Program-made: the position numbers and the translations under genes
Notes under the pieces: model-generated
What the model saw: the letters and a program-made list of their open reading frames with translations, nothing else
What the model was told of the DNA's origin: nothing
The model's database searches: none
In this document: one piece after another, positions 34,844 through 44,309 of the stretch
Layout: the number at the start of each line of letters is the position of its first letter
Numbering within the stretch: position 1 is the stretch's first letter
Assembly: GCF_009734425.1 (NCBI RefSeq)
Contig: NZ_CP046455.1
Coordinates: 682,001-746,000 of the forward strand
Source of the DNA: Corynebacterium occultum
GTDB lineage: Bacteria > Actinomycetota > Actinomycetes > Mycobacteriales > Mycobacteriaceae
Direction: 5' to 3'
Length of the DNA: 64,000 nt

Positions 34844-35254
34844 GTGCGTGGACTGATTGTGGATTATGCAGGTGTCCTGGACGGCACCGAGGAGGACCAG
34901 CGTCGCTGGCGCAACCTCTTCGCGGCCGCCCGGAAAAACGGTGTGGGGACCGCCATCCTCTCCAATGACCCGGGTGGCCCCGCAGCTGAGCCGATCCATG
35001 AGTGGGAGCTGCGCGGCATTGTCGACGCCGTCCTGCTCTCCGGGGAGATCGGCGTCGAGAAGCCCGAGACCGAGGCTTTCCAGATCGCGGCGGACTCCAT
35101 GGAGCTGCCGATGAATGACTGCGTGCTGGTGGATGATTCCATCCTCAACATCCGCGCCGCCGTCGAGGCCGGGCTGGTGGGTGTCTACTACCAGCAGTTC
35201 GACCGGGCGATCGTGGAGATCCAGAACCTCTTCGACATCGAAGGAGAGTTCTAG
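34844..35254 (+). CDS. HAD-like family protein, small
   Basis: A 136-residue HAD-type protein: motif I VDYAGVLDG, motif II AILSNDPGG, Lys of motif III in GVEKPETEAF, and motif IV CVLVDDSILN. The second aspartate of motif I (DxD) is replaced by Ala13-type residue (DYA), so the usual general acid is missing and phosphatase activity is doubtful. There is no cap domain. GTG 34844 has GGAG 6 bases upstream. The next gene follows after 5 bases. Confidence 0.7.
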   Translation: MRGLIVDYAGVLDGTEEDQRRWRNLFAAARKNGVGTAILSNDPGGPAAEPIHEWELRGIVDAVLLSGEIGVEKPETEAFQIAADSMELPMNDCVLVDDSILNIRAAVEAGLVGVYYQQFDRAIVEIQNLFDIEGEF

Positions 35255-35259
35255 AGCGT

Positions 35260-35766
35260 ATGCGTGTCTACATCCCCGCCACCTTCGCCATGCTCACTGA
35301 GCTGAGCGAAAACTCCGTGTTCACCGCCCGCTCCGGCTGGGGTTTCGCGCTGACCCCGGCCCTGGTAGAGTTCTACACCTCCGGTGATGAGGAGGAGATC
35401 GCGGACGCCGCCTTCCAGGACGCCGCCGAGGCCTCCCTGCGTCTGCTGGCCATCGGTGATGAGGAGAAATTCCCGCACCGTCGCATCGTGGTCACCGTTG
35501 ATCTGCCCGATGAGCAGGTGAGCCTGGAGCCGGAGAACGGCGAATCCGTGGTGAAGCTCTCCCCGGCGCAGATCCAGCTGGATCAGGTTGCCGCCCTGCA
35601 TGTGGATCTGGCCGAGGCTGAGGAGCAGACCAAGGCCGCCATCGCCGTCATCGACGCTTCTGACCTGGGTGACACCGATGCGGAACTGACTGTGGGTGAT
35701 GCCCAGGACAACCTCATGGCCTGGTATGACCCGAGTGAACTTCCCTTCCTCATCGAATTGCTCTGA
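35260..35766 (+). CDS. DUF6912 family protein
   Basis: A 168-residue conserved actinobacterial protein starting MRVYIPATFAMLTEL. The middle reads HRRIVVTVDLPDEQV and the end AWYDPSELPFLIELL, both typical of the family. Mixed alpha/beta, acidic, no membrane segment or known catalytic motif. Cotranscribed with the HAD-like gene. A weak GC hairpin near 35798-35818 may end the transcript. Function unknown. Confidence 0.7.
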   Translation: MRVYIPATFAMLTELSENSVFTARSGWGFALTPALVEFYTSGDEEEIADAAFQDAAEASLRLLAIGDEEKFPHRRIVVTVDLPDEQVSLEPENGESVVKLSPAQIQLDQVAALHVDLAEAEEQTKAAIAVIDASDLGDTDAELTVGDAQDNLMAWYDPSELPFLIELL

Positions 35767-35864
35767 GCAGCAGTTATATCTGCTGAATTAGTCTGAATGG
35801 GCTCCCGCTTTTGGGGGTCTTTTCGGCTTTGTGGGGGAGGTCCGTGTCCGGGGCCCCTGCTAGC

Positions 35865-35888
35865 GTTCGATTTCGAACACATGAGCTA
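35865..35888. promoter_or_regulatory. Palindrome and degenerate LexA-like box upstream of the DUF222-HNH gene
   Basis: GTTCGA (35865-35870) and TCGAAC (35873-35878) form a perfect palindrome with a 2-base spacer. From 35873, TCGAACACATGAGCTA matches the actinobacterial SOS box TCGAAC-N4-GTTCGA at 9 of 12 defined bases, with the first half perfect. It ends 19 bases before the gene start. Confidence 0.4.
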
Positions 35889-35907
35889 GTGGGTCAGGGA
35901 GGGAAGC

Positions 35908-37119
35908 ATGATGGCCGAGGAAGCCTTCTTCACGGTCAATGATCAGGGGAGTCCACTCGCCAGGTACGGGCGGGAACAGGTGCAGCGGGAATTCCTGCTC
36001 TGGGATCACATCAGTCCGGGGGAGGGGGTTGATGCGGACGCCAGTGCCGCGATCATCGCCTCGGCGCTGGGTATCTCAGCGCATCGCGCCGAAAGGCTGG
36101 GTGATGTCGTCGCCTTCCTTCGCCGCCTGCCCAGGTTGCGGGCCCTGCAGCTGGAACTCTTCCATCTGGACATGTACCGCCTGGAGGGGATCTGGCGGGT
36201 GCTGCAGGTGGCCAAGGATGAGCTCCTGCCGGAGATCGACGGCCTCCTGGTGGAGCTGCTCACCCCGACCCGGCCCCAGCAGGAGCTGCTGGGTCGGAAT
36301 GCGATCATGAACCGAATCAAGGCCATGCTCGATGAGCTGGACCCGGAGATATCCACCAGGGAGAAGTCCACCCGGGATTGTCCCGAGGCCACCACCCACC
36401 TGCGTCCGGATGGCATCGGGGAGCTCAATGCCACCTATTCGGCGGAGATCGTCTCCGAGATCGACCAGCTGATCCGGAAGAAGGTGGAGGAGACCGGGTT
36501 GAACCGGGCGGATGCCCTGCTGGAGCTGATCCGGGGTGTCGGCCAAGTGAGAGTGGTGCTCAATGTCTACACCGCCAAGGATGTGCCTGAGGCGCCGGTT
36601 TATGTGCCGGGGGTGGGCTGGCAGGATGCCACCGTCTCCGCGGAGCTGCGGGAGCGTGCCGAGCAGATCCGGGATCTGGATGGGGCGGCGCAGGAGGTGG
36701 GCACCGCCTACCAGGCATCCCCGAAGTTACGGGCCTTCCTGATCGGCCGGGACGGTTACTGCCGGTTCCCGGGCTGCACGGTGCCGGCGCAACGCTCCCA
36801 GGTGGAACATTGTGCGGACTACGCCAAGGGTGGGGCCACCTCAGCCGCCAACTGCGCCATGTTCTGCCAGCACCACCACAACATGAAGACCGATGGGCGT
36901 TTCAGCTATGAACTGCACCCCGAAACCGGGGAAGCCCTCTTCAACTTCCTGGACGGCACCGTGATCTCCACCATGCCACAGGGACCGATCGCCCCGGAGG
37001 GCGCGCGCTGGGTGCAGACGGTGGGGCAACGCCGTGAGCAGCGCCGAAAGCGGGCCCGCGAGGAAGCCACGCGCGTGATCGTGGAGGAGCGGAAAACTGA
37101 GCCGGAACCACCTTTTTGA
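35908..37119 (+). CDS. DUF222 and HNH endonuclease domain protein
   Basis: A 403-residue protein with an N-terminal DUF222 region and a C-terminal HNH nuclease core: YCRFPGCTVPAQRSQVEH, then HCADYAKGGATS, NCAMFCQHHHNMKTDG, giving two Cys pairs for zinc and the His/Asn/His catalytic residues. The basic tail is RREQRRKRAREEATRV. Members are multi-copy in many actinobacteria (REP13E12-like) and several in M. tuberculosis are DNA-damage induced. ATG 35908 or 35911, with GGGAGGGAAG upstream. Whether it is a mobile-element-like gene or has a host function is open. Confidence 0.82.
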   Translation: MMAEEAFFTVNDQGSPLARYGREQVQREFLLWDHISPGEGVDADASAAIIASALGISAHRAERLGDVVAFLRRLPRLRALQLELFHLDMYRLEGIWRVLQVAKDELLPEIDGLLVELLTPTRPQQELLGRNAIMNRIKAMLDELDPEISTREKSTRDCPEATTHLRPDGIGELNATYSAEIVSEIDQLIRKKVEETGLNRADALLELIRGVGQVRVVLNVYTAKDVPEAPVYVPGVGWQDATVSAELRERAEQIRDLDGAAQEVGTAYQASPKLRAFLIGRDGYCRFPGCTVPAQRSQVEHCADYAKGGATSAANCAMFCQHHHNMKTDGRFSYELHPETGEALFNFLDGTVISTMPQGPIAPEGARWVQTVGQRREQRRKRAREEATRVIVEERKTEPEPPF

Positions 37120-37207
37120 AAATGGGGCTTTGCTGTGGACAAAGGAACCTACGTTGCCGTAGGCTACGGTCTCGTAAGGTAAGCGGATTAGGAAAGAACG
37201 GTTCTAC

Positions 37208-38251
37208 ATGGCATCCACCACCCGCGATGGTCTTGGACGGGCACGTGACGTGCTCCGTCGTTTCACCACGCCATTGCTGCCCGATGACTACACTCAGCTG
37301 ATCAACCCGCTCTGGTCCACCAGGGAACTGCGCGGCAAGATCGAAGTGGTTGAAACCGCGGCCGATGACACTATCCATCTGGTGATTTCACCGGGCTGGG
37401 GTGTTCCGGTCGATTTCGAAGCAGGCCAGTATATTGGTATCGGCGTACAGATAGACGGACGTTACACTTGGCGCAGCTATTCACTGACCAACACCCCCGA
37501 CACCACGGCGGGACACTTCTCCATCACCGTCCGCGCGGTGGAGCGGGGTCGCCTCTCCAACCACCTGGTGGGCACCGCCAAGGCGGGGGACACCGTTCGT
37601 CTGGCAGCCCCGGCAGGTGACTTCCACCTGACCAACCCGATCCCAGAGAAGCTGCTCTTCATCACCGCCGGCTCCGGTATCACCCCGGTGATCTCCATGC
37701 TGCGCACCATGAAGGACCGCAACCTCCAGAGCGATGTCCGAGTCGTGCATTCCGTGCGTCGTCGCGAAGATCTCGTCTTCGGGGATGTGCTTGAGGGTGT
37801 GGACGCCACCGTGAACTACACCTCCGAATCGGGCCGCGTGGGTCCGAAGGAGATCAAGAAGATGGTGCCGGACTTCGCCGAGCGCGTGGTCTACGCCTGT
37901 GGCCCGGCCCTGATGCTTGACCAGGTTGAGGAGTGGGCGGAAGCCCACGACATGGAGATCCGTACGGAGCGTTTCACCATTGACCGTGCCTCCGAGGCCA
38001 AGGGCGGCACCGTCACCTTCGGGGAGCGCGGTTCCATCGAGGTTGACGGCGCCACCACCATCCTGGAGGCTGGTGAATCCATCGGCATCCAGATGCCCTT
38101 CGGCTGCCGCATGGGCATCTGCCAGACCTGTGTCCGCCAGCTCGATGAGGGCCACGTCCATGATCTGCGTTCCGGCCAGACCCATGAGCCCGGATCCCGC
38201 ATCCGCACCTGTGTGTGCGTCGCCGCCGGTGACGTCACCATCGATGTCTAA
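37208..38251 (+). CDS. Ferredoxin-type oxidoreductase partner of the fatty acid desaturase
   Basis: A 347-residue protein with three parts: FAD-binding domain (TWRSYSLTNTPD), NAD(P)-binding domain (LLFITAGSGITPVISMLRTM, then VVYACGPALML), and a C-terminal plant-type 2Fe-2S domain (FGCRMGICQTC, later RTCVCVA). It resembles Rv3230c, which passes electrons from NADPH to the DesA3 desaturase. The desaturase gene begins 35 bases downstream, as in mycobacteria, so the pair is assigned together. Confidence 0.88.
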   Translation: MASTTRDGLGRARDVLRRFTTPLLPDDYTQLINPLWSTRELRGKIEVVETAADDTIHLVISPGWGVPVDFEAGQYIGIGVQIDGRYTWRSYSLTNTPDTTAGHFSITVRAVERGRLSNHLVGTAKAGDTVRLAAPAGDFHLTNPIPEKLLFITAGSGITPVISMLRTMKDRNLQSDVRVVHSVRRREDLVFGDVLEGVDATVNYTSESGRVGPKEIKKMVPDFAERVVYACGPALMLDQVEEWAEAHDMEIRTERFTIDRASEAKGGTVTFGERGSIEVDGATTILEAGESIGIQMPFGCRMGICQTCVRQLDEGHVHDLRSGQTHEPGSRIRTCVCVAAGDVTIDV

Positions 38252-38286
38252 ACGCACATCCACGTAAGAAGTCAGGAACACTACAC

Positions 38287-39576
38287 ATGGCCATTGACAA
38301 TATTCAGGCATATTCCCACCTCTCCGATGAAGACATCCGGGAGATCGGCGCCCGACTTGACGCCATCCGCGAAGAGTTCGAGGCGGACCTCGGTGAAAAG
38401 GACGTCCGCTACATCAAAGGACTGATCCGCACCCAGCGTTACATGGAGGTCGCGGGACGTGCGGCACTCCTCTTCTCCGGCAGGAAGCCCTTCTGGTTCG
38501 CCGGGGTGACCCTGCTCAGCCTCTCCAAGATCCTCGAGAACCTGGAGATCGGCCACAATGTCATGCACGGTCAGTGGGACTGGATGAATGATCCGGAGAT
38601 CCACTCCACCACCTGGGAGTGGGACAATATCTGCCCGGGTTCCCAGTGGATGCACACCCACAACGCGGTCCACCACAAGTACACCAACATCCTCGGCATG
38701 GACACCGACGTGGGCTACGGCATCCTGCGTGTCACCCGTGACCGTAAGTGGACCACGATGCACGCCTTCCAGCCGATCGTCAACGCCACGCTGGCCTCCC
38801 TCTTCCAGTGGGCCGTGGGCTTCTACGATGTGGAGCTGGGCAAGCTGGCCGCCGGCCGTGCCACCTGGAAGGAGACCGCCCCGAAGTTCTGGGAGACCGC
38901 GCGTAAGGCCGGCAAGCAGAACCTGCGTGACTACGTGCTCTTCCCGGCGCTGTCCGGCCCCAACTACAAGAGCACCATCACCGCCAACGCCACCGCGAAC
39001 TTCATCCGCAGTGTCTGGGCGTATGCGGTGATCTTCTGCGGCCACTTCCCGGATGAGGCGGAGACCTTCACCAAGGAGCAGTACAAGAACGAGACCCACG
39101 ATGAGTGGTATCTGCGCCAGATGCTGGGCTCCGCGAACTTCCGGGGCGGCAAGATCCTCACGATCCTCTCCGGCAACCTGAACTACCAGGTCGAGCATCA
39201 CATCTTCCCCGACATGCCCTCCAACCGGTTGTCGGAGATCGGCAAGCGCGTGGAGCAGATCTGTAAGGAATACGACCTGCCCTACAACACCGATTCCTTC
39301 CCGGCGCAGCTGTTCAAGGTCCAGAAGACCCTGCTGAAGCTGACCCTGCCGAATAAGCTTCTGGCCGCCGACCGGGACAATGCCCCCGAGGTGCGTTCCA
39401 ACCGTGCCTTCACCAAGTACCCCGAGGTGGAGAACCAGCTGCACGTCGGTGCCGATGAGAAGGGCGAGCGGGCTGGTCTGCGCACCGGCCTGAAGCTGCT
39501 GAAGAAGCTGCGTCCCACCGTGGTGCAGTCCATCCAGCACTTCAGTGGCCGCACCCCGCAGCGCACCCTGGCCTAA
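38287..39576 (+). CDS. desA3: Acyl-CoA delta-9 desaturase (DesA3 type)
   Basis: A 429-residue membrane di-iron desaturase. Histidine boxes: IGHNVMHGQW, HTHNAVHHKYTN and VEHHIFPDMP, which hold the iron pair; hydrophobic stretches flank them. It introduces a double bond into saturated acyl-CoA (stearate to oleate in the mycobacterial homologue), using the reductase encoded upstream. The C-terminal tail is basic and probably cytoplasmic. It converges on the ClC gene with a 4-base overlap of the ends. Confidence 0.87.
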   Translation: MAIDNIQAYSHLSDEDIREIGARLDAIREEFEADLGEKDVRYIKGLIRTQRYMEVAGRAALLFSGRKPFWFAGVTLLSLSKILENLEIGHNVMHGQWDWMNDPEIHSTTWEWDNICPGSQWMHTHNAVHHKYTNILGMDTDVGYGILRVTRDRKWTTMHAFQPIVNATLASLFQWAVGFYDVELGKLAAGRATWKETAPKFWETARKAGKQNLRDYVLFPALSGPNYKSTITANATANFIRSVWAYAVIFCGHFPDEAETFTKEQYKNETHDEWYLRQMLGSANFRGGKILTILSGNLNYQVEHHIFPDMPSNRLSEIGKRVEQICKEYDLPYNTDSFPAQLFKVQKTLLKLTLPNKLLAADRDNAPEVRSNRAFTKYPEVENQLHVGADEKGERAGLRTGLKLLKKLRPTVVQSIQHFSGRTPQRTLA

Positions 39577-40862
39577 CGCAGTTCGCCGGTCCAGCTGGCG
39601 TAGGTGACCGGGAAGGTGCGCTGTTCCCGGTCGGTGATCACGGCCCACACCCGGACCGTGAGCACCGCTGAGGCCACCGCCAGGAACACCGGCAGATAGC
39701 CCTGGGGTTCCATGTCGGTGAACTCCACCGCGGCGATCATGCCGAATAGGGGAGCCGCCATGGTCGTGGAGAGAAAAGCTGCGGCCCCCAGGAGTGCGAA
39801 GGCTGCGGGTGGGACCCCGAGCAGGGGTTCCAACAGCGTGCCGACGATCGCGCCGATCATCGCGCCCAGTGCGAAGGCGGGGATCAGGGTGCCGCCCACC
39901 GTTCCCACCCGGAAGGCCAGCAGCAGCACCACCAGACGCAGCACCCCCAGCAACAGCAGTGCCTGGAGCGTTAATCCATCAGCGAGCACGGTGTCAGAGG
40001 TCCAGCGGGCGTTGGCGACTGCCCCGGGCACGAAGTAGGCGATCACCGCGATCAGCAGGAAGCCCAGGGGCAGCTGCCAGAGAATTTTCCTGCCCTGCTT
40101 GGGGGCCGCCAGGGCTGCCTTGTTGGCTGCCTGGCTGAACCAGTGGCCGCAGAGCCCCGCCACAATTCCGGCGATGATGGCCGCCACATACATCCAGGGA
40201 CTCTCCGTCAACGGGACGGTGCTGAAGACATCCGGGGTGGGGACAAAAAGCCCGGTGGTGGCCACCGCCGTACTCGTGGTGATGATGGTGATCACCACGG
40301 TGCGGGTGGACATCTCCACCAGCAGCACCTCCAGGGCGAAGAGCACCCCTGCCAACGGCAGGTGGAAGCTGGCACCCAGACCCGCGCCTGCGGCAGCGGC
40401 CACCAGAATGCGCTTGGCGTCGATATCCAGCTCCAGCCAGCGACTGAAGCGCTCACCCACCAGGCTGCCGGCGATGCGTGGGGCATTCTCCTGGCCGACC
40501 GGGGCGCCGGCCGCCACGGTGGTGACCTGCAGAAACGCGGAAGCAATGGTCTCCGGGATGGGGACCTTCTCCCCGCGCATCGCACCGACCACGGACACCT
40601 CCCGGCGACCGTAACGGTGCACGATATACCAGGCCCAGGAGGTCAGGACCCCGAGCACCACCAGGGTGATGGCCTGACGCAGGGGCGACACCGAGGCAGC
40701 CGGGTTGGCGTTGTGGAGATGATCAGTACCGTAGACCAGCCTTTCCACCCCGAGCACCGACCAGTTCAGGGCGGCGATGAATAAACCGGTCAGAATGCCG
40801 ATGATCGCGCCGAGTACGGCCAGCCGGTTCAGGGGGACCTGGGTCAACGGTGGTTTAGGCAT
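39573..40862 (-). CDS. ClC family chloride channel/transporter
   Basis: A 429-residue membrane protein with about ten hydrophobic segments. ClC filter motifs are recognisable: GAPVGQENAPRIAGSL corresponds to the GREGP segment with the gating Glu retained, and GGTLIPAFALGAMIG to the GxFxP segment. The Ser motif (GSGIP) is not clear. No C-terminal CBS domains. Starts at an ATG one base from the rsgA stop, so probably in the rsgA-aroA transcription unit. Anion specificity unknown. Confidence 0.82.
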   Translation of the reverse strand: MPKPPLTQVPLNRLAVLGAIIGILTGLFIAALNWSVLGVERLVYGTDHLHNANPAASVSPLRQAITLVVLGVLTSWAWYIVHRYGRREVSVVGAMRGEKVPIPETIASAFLQVTTVAAGAPVGQENAPRIAGSLVGERFSRWLELDIDAKRILVAAAAGAGLGASFHLPLAGVLFALEVLLVEMSTRTVVITIITTSTAVATTGLFVPTPDVFSTVPLTESPWMYVAAIIAGIVAGLCGHWFSQAANKAALAAPKQGRKILWQLPLGFLLIAVIAYFVPGAVANARWTSDTVLADGLTLQALLLLGVLRLVVLLLAFRVGTVGGTLIPAFALGAMIGAIVGTLLEPLLGVPPAAFALLGAAAFLSTTMAAPLFGMIAAVEFTDMEPQGYLPVFLAVASAVLTVRVWAVITDREQRTFPVTYASWTGELR

Positions 40863-41846
40863 CTACTCCCAGTCCTCATTGGTGCGCAGTGCAGCGAGCA
40901 GACCACGCACCGCGGTGGCCCGGCGCCCACTGGCACCCTCCAGCTCATCCAGGGCGCACTCAGGGTCCGCTGGCGGGCCCATGTGGGTACAACCCCGGGG
41001 ACAGTTCTCCACAGCCTCAGCAAGGTCGCCGAAGACACCCACCACCGTGTCGGCATCGACATGTGCCAGACCGAAGGAACGGATACCCGGGGTGTCGATG
41101 ATCCAGCCGTCCTTGACGGGAAGCGCCACCGACTGGGTGGAGGTGTGACGGCCCTTGCCCACCCCGGACACCACACCGGTCTCCCGGTGGGCATCCGGGA
41201 CGATGCGGTTGACCAGGGTGGACTTGCCCACCCCGGAATGACCGATCAAGGCGGTGACCTGCCCTTCCACCAGCTCCATCAGGGGCTCAATGGGGTCCTC
41301 CACACCACAGACGATGACCTGGACGTCCAGGTCCGCGAATTCCGCAGCAAACTCCGAGGGGTCCGCCAGATCAGACTTGGTCAGGCAGATGATGGGCCTG
41401 ATATTTCCGACGAAGGCGGCGATCAGGGAACGCTCCACGAAACCGGACCGGGGAGGGGGATCCGCCACCGCGCAGACGATCAGCAGCTGCCCCGCATTAG
41501 CCACCACGATCCGCTCATAGGGGTCGGTGTCATCCGCGGTGCGCCGCAGCACCGAGGTTCTTTCCTCCAGCTTCACGATCCGGCTCAGGGTGCCCGGCTG
41601 TCCGGAGGTGTCCCCGACCACCCCCACCCGGTCCCCGACCTCAATGGGGGTGCGGCCGAGTTCGCGGGCCCGCATGGTGACGACGGCATCAGTTCTGCCG
41701 TCCAGTACGACGCCCCACCGGCCGCGGTCCTTGGTCACGACCATGCCGAATTCGGCATCCTCATGCGCGGGGCGGTCCTTGGTGCGGGGGCGGGTGCCCC
41801 TGCCGGGGCGGACACGGATATCGGATTCATCCCAGGATCTAGCCAT
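40863..41846 (-). CDS. rsgA: Ribosome small subunit-dependent GTPase RsgA
   Basis: A 327-residue circularly permuted GTPase for late 30S maturation. OB-fold N terminus ([17 protein letters not shown]), G4 CLTKSDLAD before G1 [12 protein letters not shown] and G3 DTPGIRSFG, and the zinc motif [19 protein letters not shown] 41846 overlaps the aroA stop by 8 bases; the frame continues into aroA upstream but that part is not coding in this frame. Upstream genes are aroA, downstream the ClC gene. Confidence 0.92.
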   Translation of the reverse strand: MARSWDESDIRVRPGRGTRPRTKDRPAHEDAEFGMVVTKDRGRWGVVLDGRTDAVVTMRARELGRTPIEVGDRVGVVGDTSGQPGTLSRIVKLEERTSVLRRTADDTDPYERIVVANAGQLLIVCAVADPPPRSGFVERSLIAAFVGNIRPIICLTKSDLADPSEFAAEFADLDVQVIVCGVEDPIEPLMELVEGQVTALIGHSGVGKSTLVNRIVPDAHRETGVVSGVGKGRHTSTQSVALPVKDGWIIDTPGIRSFGLAHVDADTVVGVFGDLAEAVENCPRGCTHMGPPADPECALDELEGASGRRATAVRGLLAALRTNEDWE

Positions 41847-43131
41847 TATCGGAAACCATCGCCTCCCACATATCCGCAAAACCGGGCAGGGTCTTCGAGG
41901 TGGTCTGGATATCCTCCACCTGAACCCCCTCCACCGCCAGACCGATGATCGCGCCGGCGGTGGCCATGCGATGGTCGGCATAGGAGCGCCAGAGCCCGCC
42001 GTGCAGCGGCGCCGGCTGGATGAGAAGGCCGTCGTTAAGCTCCCGGCAATTACCACCCAGGCGGTTGATCTCGCTGGTCAGAGCAGCCAACCGGTCCGTC
42101 TCATGGCCGCGCAGATGGGCGATGCCGGTGAGCCGGGATTCACTGCCCGCCAGGGCGGCCAAGGCAGCGACCGTGGGGGTCAGTTCACCGATGTCGGACA
42201 TGTCCAGGGAAATGCCGCGCAGCGGGGCGACCGGGCCGGTGACCTCAAGGTCATGATGGTCACCCTCGGCGATGAGCTCCACAGTGCACCCCATCTTCTC
42301 CAGGATGGTGCGGATGACATCACCCGGCTGGGTCGTCTCAATCGGCCAATTCGGGATCCGCACCGTGCCACCGGTGAGGGCCGCCGCCGCGAGGAAAGGC
42401 GTGGCATTGGACAGGTCAGGTTCCACCACCCAACGCTTGCCCTCCACCGCACCGGGGTAGACGGTCCACTCATTCTGGGTGACCTCGACCCGCACCCGGG
42501 CCTGGCGGAGCATGTCCACGGTCATCTCGATGTGGGGGAGGGAGGGGAGGGTGTCCCCGGTGTGGCGGACGGTGATACCACGGCGGAAGCGGGCCCCGGC
42601 GAGCAGCAGCCCGGAGACGAACTGGGAGGAACCGGAGGCGTCGATCTCCACGGTGCCGCCCTCCGGTGCGCCCTGGCCGTAGACGGTGAAGGGCAGGCGG
42701 TCACCCTCGATGGAGGCCCCCAGGGTGCGGAGGGCATCGAGGATGGTCGACATGGGGCGGATCCGGGCCTGGGGGTCCCCGTCGAAGAGGACGGTGCCGC
42801 GCGCCAGGGTGGCGATCGGTGGCAGGAAACGCATGATGGTACCGGCCAGACCACAGTTGACCTGGGCACCATGGAACTCATTGGGGGTGATGCGGATGCT
42901 GTCCTCGCCGCTGACTCCGACACCTAAGGCACGCAGTGCCTCAGCCATGAGGTCGGTGTCACGGCTGCGGAGGGCACCGTCGATGGTGGAGGGGGAATCG
43001 GCGATGGAGGCAAGGACGAAAGCACGGTTGGTGATGGACTTGGAACCGGGGACCTGCTGCACCCAGTTGATGGGGCCGCGGGCTCGCGGGGCGTTCCAGA
43101 CACTGGCGGAGGATGACACAGGGGTATTCAC
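41839..43131 (-). CDS. aroA: 3-phosphoshikimate 1-carboxyvinyltransferase (EPSP synthase)
   Basis: A 430-residue shikimate pathway enzyme joining phosphoenolpyruvate to shikimate-3-P. Motifs: [16 protein letters not shown] (substrate Lys and Ser), [23 protein letters not shown], and [11 protein letters not shown]. The AGTIMRFL segment differs from the enteric AGTAMRPL but matches what I recall for actinobacterial AroA, so it is not a resistance allele as such. The GTG at 43131 lacks a ribosome site; a TATTAT -10 ends 6 bases upstream, which fits a leaderless mRNA. Confidence 0.93.
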   Translation of the reverse strand: MNTPVSSSASVWNAPRARGPINWVQQVPGSKSITNRAFVLASIADSPSTIDGALRSRDTDLMAEALRALGVGVSGEDSIRITPNEFHGAQVNCGLAGTIMRFLPPIATLARGTVLFDGDPQARIRPMSTILDALRTLGASIEGDRLPFTVYGQGAPEGGTVEIDASGSSQFVSGLLLAGARFRRGITVRHTGDTLPSLPHIEMTVDMLRQARVRVEVTQNEWTVYPGAVEGKRWVVEPDLSNATPFLAAAALTGGTVRIPNWPIETTQPGDVIRTILEKMGCTVELIAEGDHHDLEVTGPVAPLRGISLDMSDIGELTPTVAALAALAGSESRLTGIAHLRGHETDRLAALTSEINRLGGNCRELNDGLLIQPAPLHGGLWRSYADHRMATAGAIIGLAVEGVQVEDIQTTSKTLPGFADMWEAMVSDNG

Positions 43132-43136
43132 ACCCC

Positions 43137-43143
43137 CATAATA
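43137..43143. promoter_or_regulatory. Shared divergent -10 element of aroA and the SRAP gene
   Basis: CATAATA serves both strands: on the plus strand CATAAT (43137-43142) ends 7 bases before ATG 43150; on the minus strand TATTAT (43143-43138) ends 6 bases before GTG 43131. Neither gene has a ribosome binding site. Confidence 0.5.
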
Positions 43144-43149
43144 GATGCC

Positions 43150-43785
43150 ATGTGTGGTCGCTTTGTTCTATTCACCACCGCCGAGGCGCTTATCGACGCC
43201 GCGGGGGTCCACTTTGCTCAGGTGTCGGCGCCGCAGGGCACCCCCGGCCCGCGCTACAATCTTGCCCCCACCCAGGTGATACCAATCCTTCGGGAAGGGG
43301 TGATCGAGCCCGCACGCTGGGGTCTGCTGCCCCATTGGAAGAAGGATGAAACCGGGCCACCCCTGTTCAATGCCCGTTCCGAAACCGTGGCCACCAAACC
43401 CTCCTTCCGGGACGCCTACCGCCATCACCGCTGTCTCATCCCCATGAACGGCTATTACGAGTGGCATGAGAAGAAACCTCAGTTCGTCTCCCTCGGTGGG
43501 GATGACAGCGAGCTCATGTGGGCGGCCGGGTTATATGCCACCGGGCTGGGCAAACTTTCGGCGACGATGCTCACCACCGACTCGGCTCCGCCCATTGAGT
43601 GGCTCCATGACCGGATGCCGCGCTTCCTCAGCGATGAGGAGATCCCGGCCTGGCTGGCAGGGGAGGATATGGCGGGTTCCCTGACCCCACCGGAGCTGCT
43701 CTCCCGTTTCGTGGTCCGGCCGGCAGCCCGGGAGGTGGGTAATGTCCGCAATGACTACCCGGAGCTCATCGCCGCAGATCAGTGA
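43150..43785 (+). CDS. SRAP domain protein (SOS response-associated peptidase, YedK/HMCES type)
   Basis: A 211-residue protein that, in this family, forms a covalent thiazolidine with abasic sites in single-stranded DNA through its N-terminal cysteine. MCGRF gives Cys2; further motifs are [37 protein letters not shown] with the active-site Glu, and the His in SGSMTDRM-like ending IEWLHDRMP. Divergent from aroA across 18 bases. Its 3' end overlaps the YbaK-like gene by 20 bases. Confidence 0.9.
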   Translation: MCGRFVLFTTAEALIDAAGVHFAQVSAPQGTPGPRYNLAPTQVIPILREGVIEPARWGLLPHWKKDETGPPLFNARSETVATKPSFRDAYRHHRCLIPMNGYYEWHEKKPQFVSLGGDDSELMWAAGLYATGLGKLSATMLTTDSAPPIEWLHDRMPRFLSDEEIPAWLAGEDMAGSLTPPELLSRFVVRPAAREVGNVRNDYPELIAADQ

Positions 43786-44236
43786 AGCGGGCCCCACAGA
43801 GTTGGGCGAGGTGGGTGGGGGAGAGCCGGATGTCCAGGCCCCGGCGGCCCCCGGAGACATAGATCTGTGCGGCATGCTCCACCGTGGCGTCGATCAGGGT
43901 GGGCAGCGGGGTTTTCTGCCCGAGGGGCGAGATCCCGCCGGTGACATAGCCGGTGGCGCGCTCGGCCTGTCGGGGGTCTGCCATCCCCGCTTTCCGGGCG
44001 CCCAGGGCGGCCGCCGCCTTCTTCAGGTTCAACTGGGCGCTGACCGGGACGCAGCAGACCGCCAGCCCCTGATCGGTGCTGATCACCAGGGTCTTGAGTA
44101 TCAGGTCGGGGTCCACGCCGAGTTCTGCCGCGGCATGCTCGCCGAAATGTTCACGGGAAGCCTGGAAGCGTTGCAGTGCGTGGGGGAGAGCTGCGTCGAT
44201 GAGTGTCTGTACCGCCCTGGTGGGTGCCTTCGCCAT
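43766..44236 (-). CDS. ybaK: YbaK/EbsC-type Cys-tRNA(Pro) deacylase
   Basis: A 156-residue editing-domain protein that clears Cys from mischarged tRNA-Pro. Motifs: HFGEHAAAELGVDPDLILKT with the substrate region, the conserved Lys in LKTLVIS, and GYVTGGISPLGQKTPLPTLID, the family signature. ATG 44236 is used; an open extension of 31 codons upstream is ignored because family members start near APTRAV. Convergent overlap of 20 bases with the SRAP gene. Confidence 0.87.
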   Translation of the reverse strand: MAKAPTRAVQTLIDAALPHALQRFQASREHFGEHAAAELGVDPDLILKTLVISTDQGLAVCCVPVSAQLNLKKAAAALGARKAGMADPRQAERATGYVTGGISPLGQKTPLPTLIDATVEHAAQIYVSGGRRGLDIRLSPTHLAQLCGARFTDLRR

Positions 44237-44309
44237 GGCAGCATTATCCCCGAAAGGCCCGGGGCTTCTACAATGAGGTGAATGGCACCACAGAAAGGGT
44301 TGGGCCCTC

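Noticed and set aside
42838..42880. AroA segment AGTIMRFL as a glyphosate-resistance type change
   Set aside because: It differs from the enteric AGTAMRPL, but actinobacterial enzymes as I recall them naturally carry RF at this place, so it is a lineage difference.
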